Of a stretch of DNA of 64,000 nucleotides, positions 8,112 through 15,674 are shown in pieces. The position numbers and the translations under genes were made by a program. The DNA lies in assembly GCA_031551965.1 (NCBI GenBank), contig JAVBMW010000025.1, positions 62,001-126,000 of the forward strand. Direction: 5' to 3'. The stretch comes from CALVGQ01 sp031551965. Its GTDB lineage: Bacteria > Bacillota_I > Bacilli_A > Erysipelotrichales > Erysipelotrichaceae. Under the pieces are notes generated by a model. That model was given only the letters and a program-made list of their open reading frames with translations, did not search any database and had not been told where the DNA came from. Every line of letters starts with the position of its first letter. Positions within the stretch are counted from its first letter, which is position 1.

Positions 8112-8312
8112 GTGAAATCATGTTGGGAAATACTTGGAATCGATGCAATAACAGATACAAAAGAAATTAAAAAAGCTTTTTCTGCTTTAATTTATCATCC
8201 AGAAGATGATCCAAGTGGATTTCAAGAATTACAGGAAGCATATCAACTTCCATATGATCTTTTTGACAGTATTGGTAGCAACAAATGTTTGGTGGTTTTT
8301 ATTAGCACTTAA
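8112..8312 (+). CDS. Short J-domain-like protein, probably truncated
   Basis: A 66-residue product starting at GTG 8112, eight bases after GGAGG. Residues 1-45 match the J-like N-termini encoded at 8337 and 12932: CWEILGID, EIKKAFSAL, YHPEDDPSGFQELQEAY. Two residues are missing just before HPE relative to the paralogues, and the sequence then turns into LPYDLFDSIGSNKCLVVFIST with no middle or C-terminal domain. The hydrophobic end may be the leftover of a paralogue's C-terminal membrane segment after an internal deletion. It could also be a functional free J-like peptide. It carries HPE, not HPD. Confidence 0.55.
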   Translation: MKSCWEILGIDAITDTKEIKKAFSALIYHPEDDPSGFQELQEAYQLPYDLFDSIGSNKCLVVFIST

Positions 8313-8336
8313 GCAAAATAAAGGAGAGTTTTTGGT

Positions 8337-9428
8337 ATGAAGAATTGTTGGGAAATCCTTAGCATTGAGGCCACAAAAGACATCAAAGAGATTAAAAGAG
8401 CTTATTCTAAATTAACAGCAACCTATCATCCAGAAGATGATCCTGAAGGTTTTCTGACGCTAAAAAAAGCATATAATCAAGCAATGAGCTATGCAAAAAG
8501 ATCAAAGAATATAAATAATTTTTATGAAAGTGAACAAGCTATAATAGAAAAGCCACTAGTTAAAAAAACAAAGATTCTGGAAAATACATCAAAAACTAAA
8601 AATGAAGAAGAACGCAAGTATTTTATAAACTACTTAGATAGTGAAAGTGATTATGAACAAATCAAAAATATTTTAAATCAATTAGAACAATATGCTCAAG
8701 AAAATAAAAATCTGAGCTTGTTTACTGAAAGCTTTAAACACCATATTTTTAAAAAGTTGATGTTTAATGAAAATATGATAAAAGGCATATTATTCATTCT
8801 GGATAATTATGAACTGACAAAAGATTCTTTGACCATTTTAAATGAACTTTATCAAACAGATAAAATTATAGACGATGAACCGAATTTGGTTTTGATTAAA
8901 ATTAAACAACTATGTAATGATGAATTTGATGAAGAATTCAATAAGATTTTGATGGATGGAAATATTGAAAGTAAAAAAAGAGAAGAAATCATTGAGAAAT
9001 ATGCAACAAGAATGAAAAATATATATAACGTTGAAAGGCCAGATCAGCGAAAAGTTGTATTAAATAGAACTTTAAAAGGGTTAAGAGAAGAGATAAGTGA
9101 CATTAGTATAGAAGAAAGTAAGTACTTTGTTTCTGAAACAAAATACTGGCTGAATGTTAATGCTTATAATCAGATGATTTATAGATACTTTCCAGAATAT
9201 GAAGAAATTTTTGAAATAAAGAAGAGTAAAACACAAATACAAATCGAAAAAAAGACAATCATTACATTAGTCTTTTTGGGTATAGAGGCGATAGTAATTT
9301 ATTTTTTGCATCTTTTACTTAATAAAACAAGTTATCCTATCAGTCTACAAAATCTTTTGTTTATAGGCTATACACCCATATTCATTTGGTTTTTGCATAA
9401 GAAAATGAAAGAATTCTCAGATAAATAA
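8337..9428 (+). CDS. Membrane-anchored J-domain-like protein (HPE variant)
   Basis: A 363-residue protein with a J-domain-like N-terminus (residues 1-60: CWEILSIEATKD, IKRAYSKLTATYHPEDDPEGF), a long charged helical middle, and two membrane segments near residues 304-355 (IITLVFLGIEAIVIYFLHLL and LLFIGYTPIFIWFLH). The signature HPD of true J-proteins, whose Asp is needed to stimulate Hsp70 ATPase, reads HPE here. An HscC-type Hsp70 lies 1.8 kb downstream. AGGAG eight bases before ATG 8337 supports the start. It probably tethers the chaperone to the membrane (inference). Confidence 0.75.
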   Translation: MKNCWEILSIEATKDIKEIKRAYSKLTATYHPEDDPEGFLTLKKAYNQAMSYAKRSKNINNFYESEQAIIEKPLVKKTKILENTSKTKNEEERKYFINYLDSESDYEQIKNILNQLEQYAQENKNLSLFTESFKHHIFKKLMFNENMIKGILFILDNYELTKDSLTILNELYQTDKIIDDEPNLVLIKIKQLCNDEFDEEFNKILMDGNIESKKREEIIEKYATRMKNIYNVERPDQRKVVLNRTLKGLREEISDISIEESKYFVSETKYWLNVNAYNQMIYRYFPEYEEIFEIKKSKTQIQIEKKTIITLVFLGIEAIVIYFLHLLLNKTSYPISLQNLLFIGYTPIFIWFLHKKMKEFSDK

Positions 9429-9490
9429 AAATAGACAATTTTTCAAAAAAATGTCAAAAAACGACATATTTAATGAAAATTGTCTATTTT
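9428..9490. repeat. Long inverted repeat with an inner hairpin
   Basis: AAAATAGACAATTTTTC (9428-9444) pairs with GAAAATTGTCTATTTT (9475-9490) except for one bulged T. An inner ATGTC/GACAT hairpin (9451-9467) sits in the loop. It begins at the stop codon of the J-like gene and ends in T4, so it can act as that gene's terminator, but its cruciform form is longer than needed. Confidence 0.6.
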
Positions 9491-9526
9491 GATGTATAAG
9501 GATTGAAATTATATTAAAAGTGTGAT

Positions 9527-9549
9527 TAAATGATAATGGTTATCATTTA
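9527..9549. promoter_or_regulatory. Fur-type operator upstream of the Fur/PerR gene
   Basis: TAAATGATAA-TGG-TTATCATTTA is a 10-3-10 palindrome. Its core TGATAATGGTTATCA is the 7-1-7 Fur box with one mismatch. It ends 12 bases before the start codon and abuts the Shine-Dalgarno (AAGGAG, 9549-9554), implying autoregulation of the regulator and probably of rubrerythrin. Confidence 0.8.
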
Positions 9550-9561
9550 AGGAGATAAACA

Positions 9562-9945
9562 ATGAGAAACAGAACATCAAAGTATCAGGAACAAATCTAT
9601 GATGTGATCCAAGGAATAGGAGTACACATGACTGCTGAAGAAGTTCATCAGAAAATGTCTGCCGTGGATTCTTCGATTGGGATTGCGACGGTCTATCGTC
9701 AGCTAAATAGTTTAGCTGAACAGGGAAGAATCTTAAGAATCAGGGATAAAGATCAAGGTTATGTTTATGATGGCAATGGGATACCACATCATCATTTCCA
9801 TTGTACAAGTTGTGGGAAATACTTGGATGTTAAGTTAGCTTATGACACTTCCTTGGATGAACAGATCATCAATGAATTAGGTGCAACTAGTATCAAACAC
9901 AGCATACTCTTTGAAGGAATATGTGAACATTGTAAAGAACAATAA
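9562..9945 (+). CDS. Fur family metalloregulator, PerR-like
   Basis: A 127-residue Fur-family repressor. Residues 1-75 form the winged helix (MTAEEVHQKM, IGIATVYRQLNSLAEQG), followed by the dimerisation domain with the metal motif PHHHFHCTSCGKY and a second CxxC in GICEHCKEQ, a structural zinc site. It lies 14 bases upstream of rubrerythrin, the common PerR arrangement in anaerobes. However the operator in front of it resembles a Fur box more than the classical PerR box, so iron versus peroxide sensing cannot be settled from sequence alone. Confidence 0.85.
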   Translation: MRNRTSKYQEQIYDVIQGIGVHMTAEEVHQKMSAVDSSIGIATVYRQLNSLAEQGRILRIRDKDQGYVYDGNGIPHHHFHCTSCGKYLDVKLAYDTSLDEQIINELGATSIKHSILFEGICEHCKEQ

Positions 9946-9959
9946 GGAGGAAAACTACA

Positions 9960-10499
9960 ATGGAATTAAAAGGATCAAGAACTGAACAAAATTTAATGGC
10001 AGCATTTGCAGGAGAAAGCCAAGCTCGAAACAAATATACATTTTATGCAGCTCAAGCACGTAAAGAAGGATTAGAACAAATCGCTCGTTTCTTTGAAGAA
10101 ACTGCACGTAATGAACAGGAACATGCGATGTTGTGGTTCAAAGCATTACATGATGGAATGCCACAAACGGCAGAAAACTTACAAGATGCAGCGAATGGCG
10201 AAAATTATGAATGGACTGATATGTACGCTCATTTTGCAGAAGTTGCAAAAGAAGAAGGATTCAATAGACTAGCAGCTCAAATGAGTATGGTTGCAAAAAT
10301 TGAAAAAGCGCATGAAGAACGTTATCTTGCATTGCTTGCAAATGTGAAAGAAGAAAAAGTATTTAAAAAAGATGAAAAAGTAACTTGGATCTGTGAAGTA
10401 TGTGGATATGAACACACTGCTGAACAAGCTCCAGGTGCATGTCCGTTATGTGGCGTAGACAAAGCTAATTTTGAAGTAAAAGCAGAAAACAATTACTAA
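9960..10499 (+). CDS. rbr: Rubrerythrin
   Basis: A 179-residue cytosolic peroxidase of anaerobes. The N-terminal four-helix diiron domain shows AGESQARNKYTFYA, FFEETARNEQEHAMLWF and MVAKIEKAHEERY, supplying the Glu and His ligands. The C-terminal rubredoxin-like domain has the two FeS4 knuckles CEVCGYEHTAEQAPGACPLCG. It reduces H2O2 with electrons from rubredoxin or NADH-linked reductases. It follows the Fur/PerR gene with GGAGG eight bases before ATG 9960 and probably shares its Fur-box promoter. A strong terminator follows. Confidence 0.95.
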   Translation: MELKGSRTEQNLMAAFAGESQARNKYTFYAAQARKEGLEQIARFFEETARNEQEHAMLWFKALHDGMPQTAENLQDAANGENYEWTDMYAHFAEVAKEEGFNRLAAQMSMVAKIEKAHEERYLALLANVKEEKVFKKDEKVTWICEVCGYEHTAEQAPGACPLCGVDKANFEVKAENNY

Positions 10500-10519
10500 G
10501 AATTTTAATGCTCATATTT

Positions 10520-10556
10520 AAGTCAGTTTATCCAAATAAGCTGACTTTTTATTTTG
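10520..10556 (+). terminator. Intrinsic terminator after rubrerythrin
   Basis: Twelve-base stem AAGTCAGTTTAT (10520-10531) with ATAAGCTGACTT (10536-10547), one G-T pair, then TTTATTTT. Confidence 0.85.
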
Positions 10557-10602
10557 TATTCGTGATATAATTATAAAAATCAAAAGAAAAGAGAACTCAC
10601 TT

Positions 10603-11160
10603 ATGACAAAATTATTTGATAGTTTTCCATACTTAGATAATGAACTAGTGATCATAAGAAAAATGGATGAAAATGATGTTTTGGCATTATCTGAAATTAC
10701 AAATAATGAAAATGTATACAAATATTGTCCGCCGTTTCTATATAAAAGAAATGAAAGATATTTGAAGATGGCGATTAAAAATATAGGTGGAAGAGATTTT
10801 GATAAGAAGAAACAAATTATTGCAGGAATATATTTAAAGGCGAATCCAACTAAATTAGTAGGACTTGCAGAAATGTTCGATTACAAAAAAAGAGAGAATA
10901 AAATTACAGTTGGATATCGTCTTAATGAACAATTTTGGAATCAGAAAATTGCGACAAATTCATTAAAATTGATGGTGGATTACTTAACTAATGATGTTGG
11001 AATTAAGACATTGGAAGCTTTCGTAATATCAGAGAACATATATTCTGCAAAAGTTTTATTAAATAATGGTTTTGTGAAACAAGACTATACAAAAGAAGAA
11101 AATAATTGGGGTGGAATTCAAAAAGTCATTGTGGATGTTTATACATATACAAAGGCATGA
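10603..11160 (+). CDS. GNAT family N-acetyltransferase
   Basis: A 185-residue acetyltransferase of the RimJ/RimL branch (Acetyltransf_3 type). It shows the N-terminal LVIRKMDENDVLALSEIT, the middle VGYRLNEQFWNQKIATNSLKLMVDYL acetyl-CoA region and the closing strand-helix IKTLEAFVISENIYSAKVLLNNGFV. Substrate is unknown; the branch includes ribosomal-protein and small-molecule acetylases. A TATAAT box lies at 10566-10571. The stop is 38 bases before hscC, so they could be co-transcribed, but a chaperone link is not implied. Confidence 0.8.
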   Translation: MTKLFDSFPYLDNELVIIRKMDENDVLALSEITNNENVYKYCPPFLYKRNERYLKMAIKNIGGRDFDKKKQIIAGIYLKANPTKLVGLAEMFDYKKRENKITVGYRLNEQFWNQKIATNSLKLMVDYLTNDVGIKTLEAFVISENIYSAKVLLNNGFVKQDYTKEENNWGGIQKVIVDVYTYTKA

Positions 11161-11198
11161 TAATTGAGTCATTTTATAATAAGAATGAGGTGGAGATT

Positions 11199-12935
11199 AT
11201 GGCAATTATTGGAATAGATTTGGGGACAACAAATAGTTTGGTAGCAGTATATCGAAATGGTAAAAGCGAACTAATACCGAATAGCTTTGGAGAATATTTA
11301 ACTCCTAGTGCAGTAAGTATCAATGAAGAAAATCAAATAATCGTAGGTAAAATCGCAAAAGAACGACTCATTTCAAACCCTAAATATTCAATTTCATTAT
11401 TTAAAAGACATATGGGAACAGCAACAGAAATAAAGCTTGGATCGAAAACATTTTTACCAGAAGAATTATCATCTTTTGTGATTCAACAGTTAGTTGAAGA
11501 CGCTAAAAGATACTTAAATGAGCCGATCGAAGAGGCAATCATTAGTGTTCCCGCTTACTTTGACGCTGAACAAAGAACGGCTACAAAAAAAGCAGGAGAG
11601 CTAGCACACATCAAAGTTGAGAGATTAGTGAATGAACCATCTGCGGCAGCCTTAGCTTGTCGAAATTATGAAGAAGATGAAATCTTTATTGTATTTGATT
11701 TTGGGGGTGGAACGCTTGATATTTCAATCGTTGATTGTTTTGAGAATGTCACAAGTATACTAGCTGTATCTGGAGATAGTCATCTAGGGGGTAGTGATTT
11801 TGATTTGATCATTGCGAAAATGTTTTGTAATAAAAACAATATTCGTTTTGATAAACTCAGTAGTTTCGCAAAAGAAAGTCTTCTTCGTTTGGCAGAAAGA
11901 ATGAAAATAGAATTAACTAAAAAAGATGAAGTAATAATGATAAGTGAAATAAAAGAATGTAAAGGCGAAATGACTTTAAATCAGCTTAATCTTTTTGATG
12001 CTTCATTTGAACTATTTGAAAGAATTAAAAAGCCTATCAAACAAGCAATCAAAGATAGTCAATTAACGGCCGATGAAATCTCAAAGTTTGTATTAGTAGG
12101 TGGATCAAGTCATATGCCCATCATAAAAAAATATCTTACAGAATTAATCAATATTCCTGTAGTTGAATCAACCGAGCTAGATACAATGGTAGCGGAAGGA
12201 CTTGGAATCTATGCCGGAATCAAAGAAAGGGATCCAGAAATAAAAGAATTGGTATTAACTGATATTTGTCCGTTTTCTCTAAATATTAATGTGCATAATC
12301 AAAATAATCCAAATCGTGCATTATCTTCTACAATAATTAAAAGAAATAGTACCTTACCTACTAGCCAATGTGGTCATTACCAAAATGTCAGTATTGGACA
12401 AACTGATATTTCGGTAAGGGTCTTACAAGGCGAAGAAATGTATGCAGATGATAATCTGTTGCTGGGAGTTCTTAATGTAAAGCTACCTAAAAATATTAAT
12501 GATCATGAACATTTTACTGTAACTTTTACCTATGATATAAATGCGATACTAGTAGTTGAAGTTTTGATAACATCTACACAAGAAACAAAAGTACTGGTAC
12601 TATCAGGAAATAAAGAATTAGTAGTAGATGAAAATGTTAAAAATAAAATATTTGAAATTAAAAATACTTCTTATAAACTCATCAATCATGATCGCTGTGA
12701 TTATTTGATTGAATGGGCTAAGCGTATCTACAAAGAATCAGATGAACATATGCAAAATTGGTTACAACAAACAATTACTCAATACGAATCAGTAGTAAGC
12801 AGTAACAATATAAGAAAAATAAATTCAATGTCTGATCAATTAGAAAAGTGGCTACAAGAAATTGAATCTAGAGACAATACAGCATCATTCTTTAATGATG
12901 ATTTTGATGGCTCACATGGAAGCTTTATGTCATGA
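11199..12935 (+). CDS. hscC: HscC-type Hsp70 chaperone
   Basis: A 578-residue Hsp70 closer to HscC than to DnaK. The ATPase domain has IGIDLGTTNSLVAVYRNG, ISVPAYFDAEQR, FDFGGGTLDISIVD, LGGSDFD and FVLVGGSSHMP. The substrate domain has LTDICPFSLNINV, IIKRNSTLPTS and FTYDINAILVVEV, all with clear counterparts in E. coli HscC. The lid is shorter than in DnaK, and the tail lacks EEVD. I chose ATG 11199 (GAGGTGGAG just upstream, protein opening MAIIGIDLGT). It overlaps by four bases a J-like gene, matching E. coli, where HscC is encoded near its J-protein partners DjlB and DjlC. Confidence 0.9.
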   Translation: MAIIGIDLGTTNSLVAVYRNGKSELIPNSFGEYLTPSAVSINEENQIIVGKIAKERLISNPKYSISLFKRHMGTATEIKLGSKTFLPEELSSFVIQQLVEDAKRYLNEPIEEAIISVPAYFDAEQRTATKKAGELAHIKVERLVNEPSAAALACRNYEEDEIFIVFDFGGGTLDISIVDCFENVTSILAVSGDSHLGGSDFDLIIAKMFCNKNNIRFDKLSSFAKESLLRLAERMKIELTKKDEVIMISEIKECKGEMTLNQLNLFDASFELFERIKKPIKQAIKDSQLTADEISKFVLVGGSSHMPIIKKYLTELINIPVVESTELDTMVAEGLGIYAGIKERDPEIKELVLTDICPFSLNINVHNQNNPNRALSSTIIKRNSTLPTSQCGHYQNVSIGQTDISVRVLQGEEMYADDNLLLGVLNVKLPKNINDHEHFTVTFTYDINAILVVEVLITSTQETKVLVLSGNKELVVDENVKNKIFEIKNTSYKLINHDRCDYLIEWAKRIYKESDEHMQNWLQQTITQYESVVSSNNIRKINSMSDQLEKWLQEIESRDNTASFFNDDFDGSHGSFMS

Positions 12936-14230
12936 AAACTTGTTGGCAGATTCTTGGTATTGAACCTACAAAAGATAAGACAGAAATAAAAAAAGCTTAT
13001 GCAAAATTAATTGCCGTTTTTCATCCTGAAGAAAATCCAGAAAAATTTCAAGAAATTCAACAAGCCTATAAACAAGCACTGAATTATGCCAAAACAGGCA
13101 ACATGGTCAGTAAAGTTACACAGAGCAATAGCGAATTAATAACCGAAAAAAAAGAAACCAATGTGACCATAAAAAAGGAAGTTAAAACTTCTGTGCCTAG
13201 AATCAAATTTTCGAGAACTTTAAGTTTAGAAGAAGAAATTAAAAGTATATTAAATCAACTAGAGGCATTCATAAACAAACCAATAGAATTAAGAGAACTA
13301 GAAGAAAGCTTTAAAAAATCTAATTTCTTAAAATATCACTTAGAATTTGAGATGATAAATGGTTTAATGGATTTATTGGATAAATATAAAAATAAGCTTT
13401 CACTAGATTCCTTAGAAGTCATTGAAAATATATATAAGACCAATGATATCCTTGCGAACGATGTTTCTATTGCGATCTTATCTCAAATCAAAGCAATAAA
13501 AAACAATGAAGAATATACAATTAGTAAACATTATGTTAATAATTTAAAGACTTCATTTGATCGAAATCAAATCATTGAACGTTATGCTAAGAATATAAAG
13601 GAATTAAGCAAATCTACAGAGTTAAAACCTAAAGCTAAACGAAAAGCCTTGGATGAACTACTCGAAAAATTAACTTATGAAGATATCGAAATAAATGAAG
13701 AACTTTATTGGATCATTAAAAATGAGATGGCTCCAATTATTGCAAAAGATGTATCTTCATTAGATTTATTGATGAAATACTTTAAACAATATGAAAAAGC
13801 AGAAAGAATTAGGCAACAAAAACTCCTATCAAAAACCACTAAGAAAGCGACATATCAATTATTAGGTGTGATGCTACTTCTAGTATTGATACTAAATATT
13901 CCAGCCTTTTTCATTAAACGTAATAAGGTAGAACCAACACCTCTGCCAACATTTGAACCTATTAATATTTTTAGTGATAATGAAAAATTATTTATTGAAC
14001 ATAAAGAAGAAAACATAGAATTTGTATTAAACTTTATGGAAGAAAAATATTATGTGAAATTTGAATTAGAAGAAGTTTATTGTTTAAACAAAACAGCAAT
14101 TTTTACTTTTATTTCATTAGAAGATGGAGGTAAATATCGAGCTGTTGCAATGTTTAATGATGAAGGAATCGTAGAAATGGTTGGGATGGATCATGTAGTG
14201 TTGGAAGATGAAGAATCAGAAGACAACTAA
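12932..14230 (+). CDS. J-domain-like single-pass membrane protein (HPE variant)
   Basis: A 432-residue protein translationally coupled to hscC (ATGA overlap). Residues 1-60 form the J-like domain: CWQILGIEPTKD, EIKKAYAKLIAVFHPEENPEKFQ, again HPE instead of HPD. A helical middle follows, then one membrane segment (about 308-327, LLGVMLLLVLILNIPAFF), a Pro-rich linker and an outside or lumenal domain of about 100 acidic residues. Such an architecture could link an extracytoplasmic signal to the cytosolic Hsp70; that is inference. The homologous protein at 8337 has two membrane segments and no outside domain. Confidence 0.78.
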   Translation: MKTCWQILGIEPTKDKTEIKKAYAKLIAVFHPEENPEKFQEIQQAYKQALNYAKTGNMVSKVTQSNSELITEKKETNVTIKKEVKTSVPRIKFSRTLSLEEEIKSILNQLEAFINKPIELRELEESFKKSNFLKYHLEFEMINGLMDLLDKYKNKLSLDSLEVIENIYKTNDILANDVSIAILSQIKAIKNNEEYTISKHYVNNLKTSFDRNQIIERYAKNIKELSKSTELKPKAKRKALDELLEKLTYEDIEINEELYWIIKNEMAPIIAKDVSSLDLLMKYFKQYEKAERIRQQKLLSKTTKKATYQLLGVMLLLVLILNIPAFFIKRNKVEPTPLPTFEPINIFSDNEKLFIEHKEENIEFVLNFMEEKYYVKFELEEVYCLNKTAIFTFISLEDGGKYRAVAMFNDEGIVEMVGMDHVVLEDEESEDN

Positions 14231-14238
14231 ATTGATTG

Positions 14239-14268
14239 TTGACAAGGTTAAAAAAGATATGTTACACT
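14239..14268 (+). promoter_or_regulatory. Promoter of the leader peptide-rtcB transcript
   Basis: TTGACA (14239-14244) and TACACT (14263-14268) are separated by 18 bases. It lies directly after the stop of the upstream gene and before the leader reading frame. Confidence 0.6.
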
Positions 14269-14302
14269 TCAAAAGGTTTGATGCATGAAAGAGGTGAATA
14301 CA

Positions 14303-14374
14303 ATGCTAAGAATACAAAGACATAGTTATGAAGATAATAAGTTCTATAGGGCTATTTTTAGTGTTGTGTTTTAA
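14303..14374 (+). CDS. Leader peptide upstream of rtcB
   Basis: A 23-codon reading frame, product MLRIQRHSYEDNK then FYRAIFSVVF, with an excellent GAGGTG six bases before its ATG. It is too short for a normal protein and lies between a promoter (14239) and a terminator (14405-14440), ahead of rtcB. Its last codons and stop fall inside the left arm of a hairpin (TGTTGTGTTTTAA at 14362-14374 with TTAAAACAACA at 14387-14397). A ribosome reaching or stalling at the stop would therefore change RNA folding. This is the layout of translation-dependent attenuation; the signal sensed is unknown. Confidence 0.6.
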   Translation: MLRIQRHSYEDNKFYRAIFSVVF

Positions 14375-14404
14375 GTTACAAAAATTTTAAAACAACATTT
14401 TTGG

Positions 14405-14440
14405 CCCGCGATCGTAAAAGATTTCGGGTTTTTAATTTTT
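14405..14440 (+). terminator. Terminator in the rtcB leader (attenuator)
   Basis: CCCGCGATC (14405-14413) and GATTTCGGG (14420-14428) form a nine-position stem with one mismatch, followed by TTTTTAATTTTT. It lies between the leader peptide and the rtcB Shine-Dalgarno, so rtcB expression requires read-through. Confidence 0.65.
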
Positions 14441-14454
14441 GGAAAGGGAAAATT

Positions 14455-15645
14455 ATGTTAGAAATTAAAGGAAAATATAATAGTGCAAAAGTTTTTACAG
14501 ATAATATTGAAGAAGAAGCAGTTGCACAAATTATGCATTTATTAAATCAAAAATTTATTGAAGGAAGTAAAATACGAATTATGCCAGACGTTCATTCTGG
14601 GGCAGGATGTACTATCGGAACTACAATGACAATTACGGATAAGGTGGTCCCTAATTTGGTAGGGGTGGATATTGGTTGTGGGATGGAAACGGTAATCTTA
14701 AAGGATACTCATGTTGAGTTAACAAAACTTGATAAGGTGATCCATCAAAACATTCCGTCAGGATTTGACATCCGAGAAAAGGCACATGCTTATACAAAAA
14801 AAATCGATCTTGAACAGTTGCGTTGTATAAAGTATGTAAACATTAATCGGGCAACATTAAGTTTAGGAACTCTTGGAGGAGGCAACCATTTCATTGAATT
14901 GGATAAAGATTCAAATGGGAAATTAATTTTAGTAATTCATTCAGGAAGCCGTAATTTAGGAAAACAGGTCGCAGAATATTACCAAAAAACTGCTTATCGT
15001 TTTTTAAATGAAAAGTCAGTCAATATAAAAGCACTTGTAGAAAAGTTGAAGTCAGAAGGGCGTGACTCTGAGATTGAAACAGAAATTCAAAAGCTTAAAG
15101 ATGAACATTATGATAAGGCACTTGCGTATACAGAAGGAACATTGTTCGAAGACTATATGCATGATATCGAAATCGTTCAAAAGTATGCTGATTTGAACCG
15201 CAAAGCTATGGTCGATGTCATTGTAAAAGAAATGAAATGGAAAGTTGAGGAACAATTCACAACGATCCATAACTATATTGAAGTTAATACAATGATTTTA
15301 CGCAAAGGAGCGATCTCTGCTAAAGCAGGAGAAAAAGTACTCATTCCAATGAATATGCGAGATGGAAGCTTAATCTGTATCGGAAAAGGGAATGAAGACT
15401 GGAACTACTCAGCACCTCACGGAGCTGGTCGATTAATGAGTCGTTCAAAAGCGAAACAGTCGATTACTTTGACTGAATTTGAAAAAACAATGGAAGGAAT
15501 CTTTTCCACAACAATTAACCGCAGTACAATAGATGAAGCACCATTTGCCTACAAACCAATGGAAGAAATCATGAAGAACGTACAAGAAACTGTAGAAATC
15601 ATCGAAAACATCAAACCAATCTACAATTTTAAAGCGGCAGAATAA
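14455..15645 (+). CDS. rtcB: RtcB family RNA ligase
   Basis: A 396-residue RtcB, the GTP/Mn2+-dependent ligase that joins 2',3'-cyclic phosphate (or 3'-phosphate) to 5'-OH RNA ends, used in RNA repair. Metal and active-site motifs are visible: PDVHSGAGCTIGTT, GVDIGCGM, GTLGGGNHFIE, VIHSGSRNLGKQVAEYY, and the C-terminal SAPHGAGRLMSRSKAK. In E. coli RtcB the guanylylated His lies in the last motif; here it is APHGAGR. The shorter bacterial RtcB subgroup has about 400 residues. ATG 14455 follows GGAAAGGG; the frame upstream crosses the terminator and is rejected. No archease or RtcR is nearby. Confidence 0.92.
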   Translation: MLEIKGKYNSAKVFTDNIEEEAVAQIMHLLNQKFIEGSKIRIMPDVHSGAGCTIGTTMTITDKVVPNLVGVDIGCGMETVILKDTHVELTKLDKVIHQNIPSGFDIREKAHAYTKKIDLEQLRCIKYVNINRATLSLGTLGGGNHFIELDKDSNGKLILVIHSGSRNLGKQVAEYYQKTAYRFLNEKSVNIKALVEKLKSEGRDSEIETEIQKLKDEHYDKALAYTEGTLFEDYMHDIEIVQKYADLNRKAMVDVIVKEMKWKVEEQFTTIHNYIEVNTMILRKGAISAKAGEKVLIPMNMRDGSLICIGKGNEDWNYSAPHGAGRLMSRSKAKQSITLTEFEKTMEGIFSTTINRSTIDEAPFAYKPMEEIMKNVQETVEIIENIKPIYNFKAAE

Positions 15646-15650
15646 TCAAA

Positions 15651-15674
15651 AAAACCGAAGGTGTCTTCGGTTTT
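15651..15674. terminator. Bidirectional terminator between rtcB and the S66 peptidase gene
   Basis: Perfect ten-base stem AAAACCGAAG (15651-15660) with CTTCGGTTTT (15665-15674), GTGT loop. It overlaps the stop of the convergent gene. Confidence 0.9.
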
